Positions 53,808 through 61,924 are shown, counted from the first letter of the stretch. The stretch: 64,000 nucleotides of DNA from Plantactinospora mayteni (GCF_016862935.1 NZ_BONX01000001.1:1-64000); one strand, 5' to 3'. Notes: generated by a model from the letters alone, not told the origin. Program-made: numbers and translations.

Positions 53808-55631
53808 ATGCGAGCACATGATCCGCCGGACCGCGACGCCTCGACCCGCCCCACCACGCCGACCCGACCGGAGACCACCGCTGCCGGGTTGACCCGACCG
53901 GAGACCACCGCCGGGCTGACCGGTTCGGCGGCCGCGATCCTGGCCCTGCAACGCCGGGCCGGCAACGCCGCGGTGACCCGGGCGGTACAGCGCCGCGGCA
54001 GCGACCCGGACCAGGAACACCCCCACGACGGCCGCCACGACGGGCTCGCACCCGGGTCCGAGCCGGTACAGCGGTCGGCGGTGCACGAGGTGCTGCGCTC
54101 ACCCGGCACCTCGCTGACCGAGCCGGTACGGCAGGACATGGAAGCCCGACTCGGCGCCGACTTCTCCGACGTACGACTGCACACCGGCCCCCTCGCCGAG
54201 CGCTCGGCGGCGGAGGTGAACGCCCGCGCCTACACGTCGGGACCGCACGTGGTACTCGGCCAGGGTGGCACCGACCGGCACACCCTCGCCCACGAACTCA
54301 CGCACGTCATCCAGCAACGCTCCGGCCCGGTCGCCGGCACCGACAACGGTCACGGCCTGCAAGTCTCCGACCCGGGCGACACCTTCGAGCGGGCGGCGGA
54401 GTCGAACGCGCGCCGTGCCCTCAGTACCCGGCCCGCACAGCCGGCGGCGCGGACCGCACCCGAACCGACCGGATCGCCGTCGGGCACCCCGGCGGTCCAG
54501 CGGGTGAGCGCCGACGAGCTGCACCGGGAGCCGACCGGCCCGTCCGTCCAGGTCCGCGGCCCACGCCGGTCGTTCTCCGGCCGACGCGCCACCGCTCAGG
54601 CGAGCCAGGACACCTGGGACCAGCTGAGCGCCGCTTATCAGGCGGCCACCGGGCAGACGCCGGTCAAGGAGCGAATCAACCTCGACACCGACCTGACCTC
54701 GCTGAGCGAGATGAGCCCGCCGGGGGCGGGGTACCAGCTCGGCACCGCCCTGAACCAGGTGGCGATGCAGGAGGGTATCTCGTTGGCAGGCGGCGCCACC
54801 GGCGCCCGCAGCAACGCCGAGATGATGGAGGAACTGGGTCGTAGGGATCCGGTGTCTCGCCCGTACTGGGAGGCACAGGCCGCCCGGGACCAGCAGCTCG
54901 GCAACGACGCGGTTGCCCGGGCCACGCGGTACCAGGACGAGGACGGTGCCGACAACGCACAGGCGCGGAGGGCGGCGACCGCCGGGATGCTGCGCGGAAT
55001 CCCGATGCCGGCGGCCGACGCCACGGACATGCTCCTGATGGCCAGTGACGGTCTGGTCATCGGCGGAGCGCACCGCGAGGAGCCGTTCTTCTCCTGGGCC
55101 ACCGACAACATGGCGCGGTTACACCAGAACGGGGTGCAGACCCTCTACCTCGAGTCGCTCCGGGAGGACGCACACCAGCGCCTGGTCGACGCGTATCTCA
55201 GCAGCGGCGACATGAGCCCGGAGCTGACCAACTTCTGCGCGACCTACCAGCGGTCACACGCCGTCGACCTCGCCGGGTTCCTGGCCGCGGCCCAGAGCAC
55301 GGGCGTACGGGTCAAGGGCACGGGCGGCCGTCCCGCGCGCCAGCAGGGAATGAACATCCACAGCCGCGCGGTCATGCTGAACACCTACGGAGAGCAGGTG
55401 GTCCGGCGGGACCGGGCGCAGACGGTCGCCAGGGGAGAAGAGCCTGGCAAGTACCTGATGCAGGCCGGCGAGTCGCACGCCCACACGCACGCCAACACCC
55501 AGCCGACCCCGGCCGTCGCGGGCGGAGTGAACCTGCCCGACCAGTTCCCAGGCATCAACGAGTTGCTCGACGTCCCCGCCGTACGTCTCGAAGACAGCTA
55601 TGGCGGCGGCAAGCACTTCCGCCCCATCTGA
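53808..55631 (+). CDS. eCIS core protein: DUF4157 zincin-like domain fused to an uncharacterised C-terminal domain
   Basis: A 607-residue protein. After a disordered Pro/Thr head with a duplicated TRPETTAGLT-like stretch comes ILALQRRAGNAAV (44-56) and then the DUF4157 domain (about 85-175) with the metalloprotease-type HELTH (162-166). This domain is a hallmark of eCIS loci and is found on many cargo proteins. Residues 176-240 are a linker with VQR repeats. The rest (about 255-607) is not a known eCIS part. VIGGAH (417-422), LYLES (446-450), a GVRVKG strand and AGESHAHTHAN (553-563) recall the paired histidine/glutamate pattern of ChaN/EreA/TIKI-type hydrolases; this resemblance is tentative. 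The protein may be cargo with its own enzymatic domain. Confidence 0.8.
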   Translation: MRAHDPPDRDASTRPTTPTRPETTAAGLTRPETTAGLTGSAAAILALQRRAGNAAVTRAVQRRGSDPDQEHPHDGRHDGLAPGSEPVQRSAVHEVLRSPGTSLTEPVRQDMEARLGADFSDVRLHTGPLAERSAAEVNARAYTSGPHVVLGQGGTDRHTLAHELTHVIQQRSGPVAGTDNGHGLQVSDPGDTFERAAESNARRALSTRPAQPAARTAPEPTGSPSGTPAVQRVSADELHREPTGPSVQVRGPRRSFSGRRATAQASQDTWDQLSAAYQAATGQTPVKERINLDTDLTSLSEMSPPGAGYQLGTALNQVAMQEGISLAGGATGARSNAEMMEELGRRDPVSRPYWEAQAARDQQLGNDAVARATRYQDEDGADNAQARRAATAGMLRGIPMPAADATDMLLMASDGLVIGGAHREEPFFSWATDNMARLHQNGVQTLYLESLREDAHQRLVDAYLSSGDMSPELTNFCATYQRSHAVDLAGFLAAAQSTGVRVKGTGGRPARQQGMNIHSRAVMLNTYGEQVVRRDRAQTVARGEEPGKYLMQAGESHAHTHANTQPTPAVAGGVNLPDQFPGINELLDVPAVRLEDSYGGGKHFRPI

Positions 55632-55639
55632 CCCTGCGT

Positions 55640-55699
55640 CCCGCACCGCACCGCACCGCTCGGCACCGGCACCGCTCGGCACCGGCACCGGCACCGGTC
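55640..55699. repeat. Simple CACCG/CGGCAC repeat tract between convergent genes
   Basis: A 60-base low-complexity run of CCGCA, GCTCGGCACC and GGCACC units in the short gap between the core protein and the minus-strand unknown gene. It probably expands and contracts by slippage. No hairpin with a good stem was seen. Confidence 0.5.
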
Positions 55700-55712
55700 G
55701 CCGTCGCCCGCC

Positions 55713-57377
55713 TCAGGCGGGAGCGGGCTCGATCCTGTCCGGGTCCGCCGACTCGGCCGTGGCGGCGGTGGCCGGCGGTTCGCCTGCCAGGAACTGCCCG
55801 AAGTCGTCCCTGGTACCGACCAGCGCCGCGAAGATCGCCTTCAACTGCTGCTCGTCCTGGCCGGCCTTGTTGATTTTCCTGGTCAGCTCCTCGTCCTGCG
55901 CCTTCAGCCGTCTCAGCCAGTCGCCGCTCAACGTGACCCGCATGGTGTCCAGCTTGCCCACCCCGAGCTTGTCCTGCTTGAGGCCGCCGAAGCTGGACGC
56001 CGGGTTGGCGGTCTTCTCGGTGGACTTGGCGGTGTGTCGGTATCCGACCGGGTTCTTCGGGGCATTCGGGTCCGGCTTGGGCCGCAGTGCGTCGGGCAGG
56101 TGCATCGCCGCGACGAAGAACTCCTTCAGCGCGTCGGAGACGCTCTCCGGAGCGGTGGTCTCCATGCCGATTTCAAGCACGCCGATGCTGCGGGCGGTGG
56201 GCGGTCGGTATACCAGCAGGATGTGACCGTGCATGCCGTTGGGTAGCACCACGTCGCCGTTGAAGTCGCGGCTGCCGATCCCGCCGGCCGCCACGTCGGC
56301 GCCGCGCTCGTCGCGCCGCGGGAACTCCACGAGCTTGCGGATCGTCGCCCCGTGGCCGCCGCGCTCTCTCAGCGTCTCCTCGTTGCCGCCGGTCACGTCG
56401 TGTGTGCTGAACGGCCGCTTGTCCAGGTCGTACATATCCAGCCAGGTCGGCAGCGACGTGCCGTCGATCGGTTCCTCGGTCCGCCCGTGATGGGGAATCT
56501 CCACCCGGACATTGACCCGGCCGCCGTGGGCCAGCGCCCGGGCGACGTTGCCGGTGTGCCGGCGCCAGTCCCGGTCCGCCGAGTACTTTCCCTCGGCCCC
56601 GGCCACCTCCAGCCCCTGCTGGATGATCACGAAGAGTCGCCTGAGCAGCGTGTTGGCCTGCTGATTCTTTTTGTTGTACGCGTCGATCTGCTCCGGGCTC
56701 AGGCCCTCGGCGCCATCCTGGTCGGCCCGTAGTTGGTTGCTGGCAAGGGTCGCCGCGAACTTGTCGCGCACATCGACGTTGAGCTCCGCTTCCAGTTCCT
56801 GTAACAGCGGGTGCTCCTTCGGAAGGGAGTGCATCTGGATGCCCCGGGCCAGCACATACGCGGGGCTGTCCCGGACGCGCGCGGCATCCGGGCCACCGCG
56901 CGCCTCCCAGGCCAGGGTGGCGACGAACAGCCGCTTTCCGGGCGGCAGTTGCAACCAGTCGTAGTACCTGCTGGCGTTGAGATACCGCTGGGCATCGTCG
57001 TGCGTGCCGGTCTCGACCCGCAACGCGTCGCCGGGGTCGGCCCGCTCGATGTGGGACTGCTCCTCGGAGCTGAGCAGCGGTCCGTTCGACAGCCGCAGGT
57101 TGTAGTCCTGCCGCAGTTGGGCGACCTCGGTCGACTCCTTGCTTTTCCCCTTCTTCTTCCCCTGGTTGTCGCCGGGTGCCCGTTGCACCGGTACGGACGG
57201 GGCGGCGCCGTGTTCACCGGAGAGGGCCGCGGCGACGGCGGCGTTGCCGGCGGTGTGCTGAAGCGCCAGTATCGAATGTTCTGGGCCGGCGCCGGACGCG
57301 GCGTCCCTGCGCTGGCCCGACCCCACCGTGCCGCGCTCACCGGCATGCTTCTCCTGCCGCCACTCGCCTGACCGCAT
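55713..57377 (-). CDS. Unknown protein with eCIS-type N-terminal motif; candidate cargo
   Basis: A 554-residue protein that I do not recognise as a family. The ATG at 57377 has GGAGGAG just ahead. Residues 36-48 read ILALQHTAGNAAV, matching 11 of 13 positions of the motif in the DUF4157 core protein, and VPVQRAPG follows near residue 62. Neither a DUF4157 nor a HEXXH motif is present. A Lys-rich break (KKKGKSKE) at about 74 separates this head from a long alpha/beta body with many charged residues: TLAWEARGGPDAARV, NVRVEIPHHGRTEEPIDG, and GHGATIRKLVEFPRRDERG. MHGHILLVYRPPTARSIGVLEIGMET looks like a buried strand pair. There is no leader and no membrane helix. Position inside the cluster plus the shared motif suggest a protein loaded into the particle. 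Confidence 0.7.
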   Translation of the reverse strand: MRSGEWRQEKHAGERGTVGSGQRRDAASGAGPEHSILALQHTAGNAAVAAALSGEHGAAPSVPVQRAPGDNQGKKKGKSKESTEVAQLRQDYNLRLSNGPLLSSEEQSHIERADPGDALRVETGTHDDAQRYLNASRYYDWLQLPPGKRLFVATLAWEARGGPDAARVRDSPAYVLARGIQMHSLPKEHPLLQELEAELNVDVRDKFAATLASNQLRADQDGAEGLSPEQIDAYNKKNQQANTLLRRLFVIIQQGLEVAGAEGKYSADRDWRRHTGNVARALAHGGRVNVRVEIPHHGRTEEPIDGTSLPTWLDMYDLDKRPFSTHDVTGGNEETLRERGGHGATIRKLVEFPRRDERGADVAAGGIGSRDFNGDVVLPNGMHGHILLVYRPPTARSIGVLEIGMETTAPESVSDALKEFFVAAMHLPDALRPKPDPNAPKNPVGYRHTAKSTEKTANPASSFGGLKQDKLGVGKLDTMRVTLSGDWLRRLKAQDEELTRKINKAGQDEQQLKAIFAALVGTRDDFGQFLAGEPPATAATAESADPDRIEPAPA

Positions 57378-57577
57378 CGCGCTCCTCCGGGCCGCCGGCT
57401 CTCCTGCTGTTGTTCAGTGTGTGCCGTCGGTGGTCCCGCCGCGGTGACCGCGAGGGCACACTCACGGGTAGGGCCGGCGGGAACATCGGGGAAGCGTCGG
57501 CGGCGCGTGCGGGCACCTGCCAGGCCCGGCTCGTCCTGGTTGAACTCGTCCTGGTTGAACTCGTCCTGCTTGAACAT
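57378..57577 (-). other. Possible upstream open frame with FNQDE repeats
   Basis: On the minus strand an ATG at 57577, with GGGGGAG five bases ahead, begins MFKQDEFNQDEFNQDE, encoded by a tandem 15-base repeat (about 57533-57570). The frame stays open past 57377 into the unknown gene in another frame, so it cannot be a separate intact protein of normal length. It may be a short leader peptide, the original N-terminus of the unknown protein lost by a frameshift, or chance in GC-rich DNA. Confidence 0.35.
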
Positions 57578-57621
57578 GACACTCCCCCGACCGGTCGACG
57601 CGGGGAAGCGGACCACGCGGA

Positions 57622-58590
57622 TCAGGCCAGCCGTAGCGCCCGCTTCAGGAAGGTGACCGCCTGGTTGATGGCCGCCTCGGCCGCCTCGGTGCCGCGCAGC
57701 GCGTCGAGCATCACGAAGTCGTGGATGATCCCCTGGTATCGGGTCGCCGAGACCTGGACACCGGCCGACCGCAGCCGGTGGGCGTACGCCTCGCCCTCGT
57801 CCCGCAGCACGTCGGCCTCGGCCGTGATGACCAGCGCGGGCGGCAGCCCGGCGAGTTGTTCGGGTGCCGCCCGCAGCGGCGAGGCGGCCGCCTCGGCCCG
57901 TACCGCCTCGTCCGGCGCGTACTGGTCCCAGAACCAACGCATCGCGTCCCCGCGCAGATGGAAGCCCTCGGCGAACATCCGGTACGACGTGGTGTCGAAC
58001 CGGGCGTCGGTGACCGGGTAGAAGAGCACCTGCCCGACCGCTCTCGGCGCACCGCGCCGCTTCGCCAGCAGCGCCACCGCCGTCGCCAGGTTGCCGCCCA
58101 CCGAGTCGCCGGCCACGGCGATCCGCTCCCCGTCCAGGTCGGCCGCGCCGTCTCCGGCGAGCCAGCACAGCACCGTGTAGCACTCCTCGACCGCCACCGG
58201 ATAGCACGCCTCGGGCGAGAGACTGTAGTACGGAAAGACCACCGCGGCCCCGGTGCCGACGGCCAACTCCCGGATCAGCCGGTCGTGGGTGCGGCAGTTC
58301 CCGAAGACCCAACCGGTGCCGTGCAGATAGAGGATCACCGGCAACCGGCCGATGGCACCCGCCGGCCGGACCACCCGGACCGCGATCTCACCGCCCGGCC
58401 CACCCGGCACCACCCGCTCGTCGAGGTCGGCGTCGGGCCTGGCGACGTTGCCGGACTGGAGTTGGTCGAGGACCCGCCGACCCCGCTCCGGCCCGAGCTG
58501 GTGGAGGAACGGCGGTTTCGCGGTCGCCTCCGCGAACTGTCGGGCGGCGGGTTCCAGCACGATCCCGGCGACGCCACTCCGCGCGCTCAC
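57622..58590 (-). CDS. Alpha/beta-hydrolase of the hormone-sensitive lipase (HSL) family
   Basis: About 322 residues, cytoplasmic. Motifs are complete: oxyanion YLHGTGWVFGN (HGTG in place of the commoner HGGG), nucleophile elbow GDSVGGNLA, catalytic aspartate in ITAEADVLRDEG and histidine in GIIHDFVM. Such enzymes hydrolyse small acyl esters. The start is uncertain. The frame is open to 58896, but family members begin just before LEPAARQFAEATAKPPFL, so the GTG at 58590 (or 58560) is preferred, though neither has a good ribosome site. It lies between the unknown cargo candidate and the sheath gene. It is not a usual eCIS component; it may be an accessory, or an unrelated gene inserted with its neighbour. 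Confidence 0.8.
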   Translation of the reverse strand: MSARSGVAGIVLEPAARQFAEATAKPPFLHQLGPERGRRVLDQLQSGNVARPDADLDERVVPGGPGGEIAVRVVRPAGAIGRLPVILYLHGTGWVFGNCRTHDRLIRELAVGTGAAVVFPYYSLSPEACYPVAVEECYTVLCWLAGDGAADLDGERIAVAGDSVGGNLATAVALLAKRRGAPRAVGQVLFYPVTDARFDTTSYRMFAEGFHLRGDAMRWFWDQYAPDEAVRAEAAASPLRAAPEQLAGLPPALVITAEADVLRDEGEAYAHRLRSAGVQVSATRYQGIIHDFVMLDALRGTEAAEAAINQAVTFLKRALRLA

Positions 58591-58926
58591 CGCTGCGGCC
58601 CGCGGACCGGCGGCACCGTCGCCGCCGCCGCGAAAGAGCGGGTACGCCGACGGGATGCGGGACTCTGCCGCCTGGGGATGGGCATCCGACCACTCCGGGA
58701 ATCCGGGCCGCGAGCGCGGCGGAGACGGTCCGAGGTGTCCCTCGGGTACGCGGAGCCTCCCCGGCACCCGCCCGGAAGACATCCGCCATTTGACGGCACT
58801 CGCGGGGAACTGCCTCTTCGGGTAGTGGCCGCTTCCCCGGTGCCCGCCCGTCGAGTCATGGTTCCCGGTCCCGGACCGGCCCAGACTTCTTTGCACGGAT
58901 CACCGTCGTGCCCGAGGGAGTCTGTC
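58591..58926. other. Divergent region upstream of the sheath gene
   Basis: 336 bases. TTGACG occurs near 58792 but has no well-placed -10 box. No repeat or operator was recognised. It probably contains the promoter of the structural eCIS genes. Confidence 0.4.
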
Positions 58927-60474
58927 ATGCCGTCGTACCTGTCACCCGGGGTGTACGTGGAGGAGGTGCCGAGCGGCTCACGCCCGATCGAGGGGGTGGG
59001 TACCGCCGTCGCCGCCTTCGTGGGTTTCGCCGCCAGGGGGCCGTTCAACACCGCGACGCTGGTGACCAACTGGAGCCAGTTCGTCCAGACGTTCGGGGAG
59101 ATGGTCGAGGACGCCTACCTGGCCCAGGCGGTGTACGGCTACTTCGCCAACGGTGGCGGTATCTGCTACGTGGTCCGGGTGGGCGACCCGGCGACGACGA
59201 CCGGTGGGGGCGCGGCGGGCCGGACGGTCACCGGGCCGCCGGTGCCGCTCGGCACCTTCACCGTCACCGCCCTGCCCGGCTCCGGCGACGCCGGTGAGAT
59301 CACCGTGGAGGTGGCCGACGTCGAGGGCGAGTCCGTGCCGGAGGACCGGTTCCGGCTGGTGGTTCGGCAGGACGGCGCGGAGCGGGAGACGTTCGACGTC
59401 TCCGCGAAGCGGAACACCAAGGCGTACGTGGTCAACCAGGTACGGGAGCGGTCGAAGCTGATCGCGGTCGAGGAGGCGGCGCCGGCGAACGCGCTGGCCC
59501 GGCCCGCGAAGCAGTCGGTGAGCGTACCGCCGGTGCCGGCCGAGGACGCCGGCCTGCCCGCCCGGGTCTCCGCCGACGACTACGTCGGTGACGCGGACGC
59601 CCGGACCGGCTTCGGCGGGCTGGAGGCGATCGACGAGGTCACCATGGTCGCGGTGCCCGATCTGATGAGCGCGTACCAGCGGGGGCGGCTCGGCCTCGAC
59701 GACGTCAAGGCGGTCCAACTGGCGGTCATCTCGCACTGCGAGCAGATGGGGGACCGGATGGCGATCCTCGACCCACCGCCGGAACTGACCGCCCGGCAGG
59801 TGTTGACCTGGCGGCAGGGCGAGGCGGGGTACGACTCCCGGTTCGCCGCCCTCTACTACCCCTGGATCAAGGTGTTCGACCCGGCGAGCGGGCAGCACCG
59901 GTTCATGCCGCCGAGCGGGCACGTCGCCGGGCTGTGGTCGCGTACCGACGCGGAGCGCGGGGTGCACAAGGCCCCCGCGAACGACGTGCTCCGCGGCGTG
60001 ATCGAGGTGCAGAACACGGTGACCAAGGGCGAACAGGACCTGCTCAACCCGATCGGGGTGAACTGCATCCGCACCTTCCCCGGCCGGGGGATCCGGGTGT
60101 GGGGCGCCCGGACCCTCTCCGCCGACCCCGCCTGGCGCTACATCAACGTACGTCGGCTCTTCAACTACATCGAGGAGTCGATCCTGCTCGGCACCCAGTG
60201 GGCGGTCTTCGAGCCGAACGACGAACGGCTCTGGGGCACGATCCGGCGCAACATCGCCGCGTTCCTCACCGAGGAGTGGCGCGGCGGGGCACTGTTCGGC
60301 AGCACCGCCGCCGAGGCCTTCTATGTCAAGTGCGACCGGGAGACCAACCCGCCGGAGTCGGTCGATCTCGGCCGGGTGGTCTGCGAGGTCGGGGTCTCCC
60401 CGGTACGGCCGGCCGAGTTCGTCGTCTTCCGGATGTCCCAGTACTCCGACAGCACCAGCCTCGTCTCCGAATGA
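58927..60474 (+). CDS. Contractile sheath protein (phage tail sheath family)
   Basis: A 515-residue protein that forms the contractile outer tube. It begins PSYLSPGVYVEEVPSGSRPIEGVGTAVAAFVGFA, in pieces, the invariant sheath N-terminus that interlocks subunits. Later come NWSQFVQTFGE, AVYGYFANGGGICYVVRVG, a variable insertion (about 110-215), then VAVPDLMSAYQ, CEQMGDRMAILDPP, and PSGHVAGLWSRTDAERGVHKAPAN. The C-terminal block INVRRLFNYIEESILLGTQWAVFEPND to VGVSPVRPAEFVVFRMSQ is full length. GAGGGAG precedes the ATG by six bases. It begins the structural half of the cluster; the tube gene follows after 62 bases. Confidence 0.96.
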   Translation: MPSYLSPGVYVEEVPSGSRPIEGVGTAVAAFVGFAARGPFNTATLVTNWSQFVQTFGEMVEDAYLAQAVYGYFANGGGICYVVRVGDPATTTGGGAAGRTVTGPPVPLGTFTVTALPGSGDAGEITVEVADVEGESVPEDRFRLVVRQDGAERETFDVSAKRNTKAYVVNQVRERSKLIAVEEAAPANALARPAKQSVSVPPVPAEDAGLPARVSADDYVGDADARTGFGGLEAIDEVTMVAVPDLMSAYQRGRLGLDDVKAVQLAVISHCEQMGDRMAILDPPPELTARQVLTWRQGEAGYDSRFAALYYPWIKVFDPASGQHRFMPPSGHVAGLWSRTDAERGVHKAPANDVLRGVIEVQNTVTKGEQDLLNPIGVNCIRTFPGRGIRVWGARTLSADPAWRYINVRRLFNYIEESILLGTQWAVFEPNDERLWGTIRRNIAAFLTEEWRGGALFGSTAAEAFYVKCDRETNPPESVDLGRVVCEVGVSPVRPAEFVVFRMSQYSDSTSLVSE

Positions 60475-60536
60475 CCCGGCACGCACCCAGCACAGTGGAC
60501 GTCGACGTGACGACAAGGAAAGGACGGTAACCAGCG

Positions 60537-60980
60537 ATGGCGGAGACGGGCGACACCTTCGTGACCCACCGGTTCCAGGTGGAACTGGGCAAGGCCCGGG
60601 TCGAGTCGGTCCAGGAGGTCAGCGGGCTCACCGTGGAACTCGACGCGATCGAGGTCACCCAGGTCACCCCGACCGGGGAGTACATCATCCGCAAGATACC
60701 CGGGGCGAGGAAGGGCGGCGAGGTGACCATCACCCGCGGTCTGGACAAGAGCAGCGCGTTCACCGAGTGGATCAAGGACACCTACGAGAAGGGCGCGATC
60801 AACGCGGCCCGGCAGAACATCAGCGTCATCGTCGTGGACGCGGAAAACGCGGAGCAGCGCCGGTGGGATCTGACCAACGCCTGGGTGAGCCGGTGGGAAG
60901 GCCCCAACCTGAGGGCCGGTGACACGTCCCCGGCCACCGAGAAGATCACGATCGTCTTCGAGGAAATCACCAGTTCCTGA
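60537..60980 (+). CDS. Inner tube protein (phage tail tube family)
   Basis: A 147-residue protein of the gp19/Hcp-like tube family that stacks as rings inside the sheath. Landmarks are FVTHRFQVELGKARVESVQEVSGL, KIPGARKGGEVTITRGLDKSSAFTEWIKDTY and RWDLTNAWVSRWEGPNL in pieces, with EKITIVFEEI at the end. The length is normal. AAGGAAAGGA lies upstream of the ATG. It follows the sheath directly, as in all eCIS loci. Confidence 0.95.
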   Translation: MAETGDTFVTHRFQVELGKARVESVQEVSGLTVELDAIEVTQVTPTGEYIIRKIPGARKGGEVTITRGLDKSSAFTEWIKDTYEKGAINAARQNISVIVVDAENAEQRRWDLTNAWVSRWEGPNLRAGDTSPATEKITIVFEEITSS

Positions 60981-61088
60981 TATCCACTCCGGTCCTCCGC
61001 CCCGGCGCGATTCCACAGACTCCGTGAAGGGAGGTAGCGGCGCCTTCTCCCGGTCCCGAAACGGCCGGGGTGCCACGCCGCGAGGTCG

Positions 61089-61568
61089 ATGAGGCGACGT
61101 ACCGTTTCGCACACCGCCCAGGACGAGCCGCCGGACGGCCCGGACTCCGACCCGGGGGCCGCCCCGGTCGGCCGGGCCACGCAGCCCGGGCCGCCGAGGC
61201 TCCAGACCGAGTTCTCCTTCGAACTCCCCCGGGGATACGTCGACGAGGCGGGCACCCTCCACCGGCACGGCAGCATGCGGCTGGCCACCGCCCGGGACGA
61301 ACTCGCCCCGCTGGTCGACCTGAGGGTCAAGGACAATCCCGCCTACCTGTCGGTCGTGCTGCTAAGCATGGTCGTCACCCGGCTGGGCACGATCACCGAG
61401 GTACGGGCCGAGCACGTGGAGCGGCTGTTCGCCTCGGACCTGACCTTCCTCCAGGACTTCTACCGGCGGATCAACGCGGAGGGGCACACCCGCGCCGCGG
61501 TCACCTGCCCGCACTGCGCCGGAGGCTTCGAGGTGGATCTCGCCGGTGGTCGCCCGGGGGAATCGTGA
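61089..61568 (+). CDS. Small eCIS-associated protein with C-terminal CPHC motif
   Basis: A 159-residue protein. A disordered head of about 35 residues precedes FSFELPRGYVDEAGTLHRHGSMRLATARDEL, LRVKDNPAYLSVVLLSMVVTRLGTI and LFASDLTFLQDFYRRIN, a pattern found in conserved phage-tail/eCIS proteins encoded just after the tube and thought to resemble tail assembly chaperones. The end has CPHC followed by FEVDL, half a zinc-ribbon site. Its stop overlaps the DUF6760 start (GTGA at 61565-61568). GAGG lies close before the ATG. Confidence 0.75.
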   Translation: MRRRTVSHTAQDEPPDGPDSDPGAAPVGRATQPGPPRLQTEFSFELPRGYVDEAGTLHRHGSMRLATARDELAPLVDLRVKDNPAYLSVVLLSMVVTRLGTITEVRAEHVERLFASDLTFLQDFYRRINAEGHTRAAVTCPHCAGGFEVDLAGGRPGES

Positions 61569-61723
61569 CGTACGCGGCCGACCGGCTCTACGAGGAGGTC
61601 GCGTACGTCGCCTACCACTTCCACTGGTCCCGCGACGAGATCCTCGACCTGCGTCACGACGAACGGCGGCGGTACGTCGCGGAGATCGCCGCCATCAACA
61701 CCCGCGTCAACGAGGGCCGTTGA
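61565..61723 (+). CDS. DUF6760-type short eCIS protein
   Basis: A 52-residue protein starting at a GTG that overlaps the previous stop by four bases. TYAADRLYEEVAYVAYHFHW is followed by SRDEILDLRHDERRRYVAEI, matching the small DUF6760 family, which resembles the second product of tail-chaperone gene pairs in phages (a short helical domain with a hydrophobic-aromatic start). It is always beside the previous gene in such loci and probably works with it during tube assembly. Confidence 0.82.
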   Translation: MTYAADRLYEEVAYVAYHFHWSRDEILDLRHDERRRYVAEIAAINTRVNEGR

Positions 61724-61726
61724 CGT

Positions 61727-61896
61727 CCTCCCCGCCCCTAAAGCTGTACGCCGTACGCAGGTACGAATTCCATCCGAGGAGGCATCGTGACTGAACCGAC
61801 CCGCCGCAGGACGACGGGCTTCGTTCCCGGACCGTCCCGGCTCCCCCGGACTGCTCCTGACGGAGTCCAGATTCCTCCCCGCCCTACAGTACGGGG
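61727..61896. repeat. Pair of CCTCCCCGCCC motifs, possible IS200/IS605-type relic
   Basis: CCTCCCCGCCCCTAAAG at 61727-61743 and CCTCCCCGCCCTA at 61874-61886 are direct repeats 147 bases apart. The second sits in a CCCCG/CGGGG hairpin (61877-61896). Similar motifs are common at the ends of IS200/IS605-type elements in actinomycetes. No TnpA or TnpB reading frame remains. Confidence 0.3.
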
Positions 61897-61918
61897 CATC
61901 CTCCGGAGGGTTCGCTGA
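61787..61918 (+). CDS. Possible small ORF (43 residues) in the eCIS operon
   Basis: A GTG at 61787 stands four bases after a perfect GAGGAGG. It encodes a basic, Pro/Arg-rich peptide starting TEPTRRRTTGFVPGPSRLPR, ending with a TGA six bases before the next gene. The strong ribosome site and tight spacing argue for translation. Against it, the codons use fewer G/C third positions than their neighbours, and the frame lies between the possible IS-type ends listed at 61727. It may be a genuine small particle protein, a leader peptide coupling translation of the long gene, or noise. Confidence 0.4.
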   Translation: MTEPTRRRTTGFVPGPSRLPRTAPDGVQIPPRPTVRGILRRVR

Positions 61919-61924
61919 TCGGCG

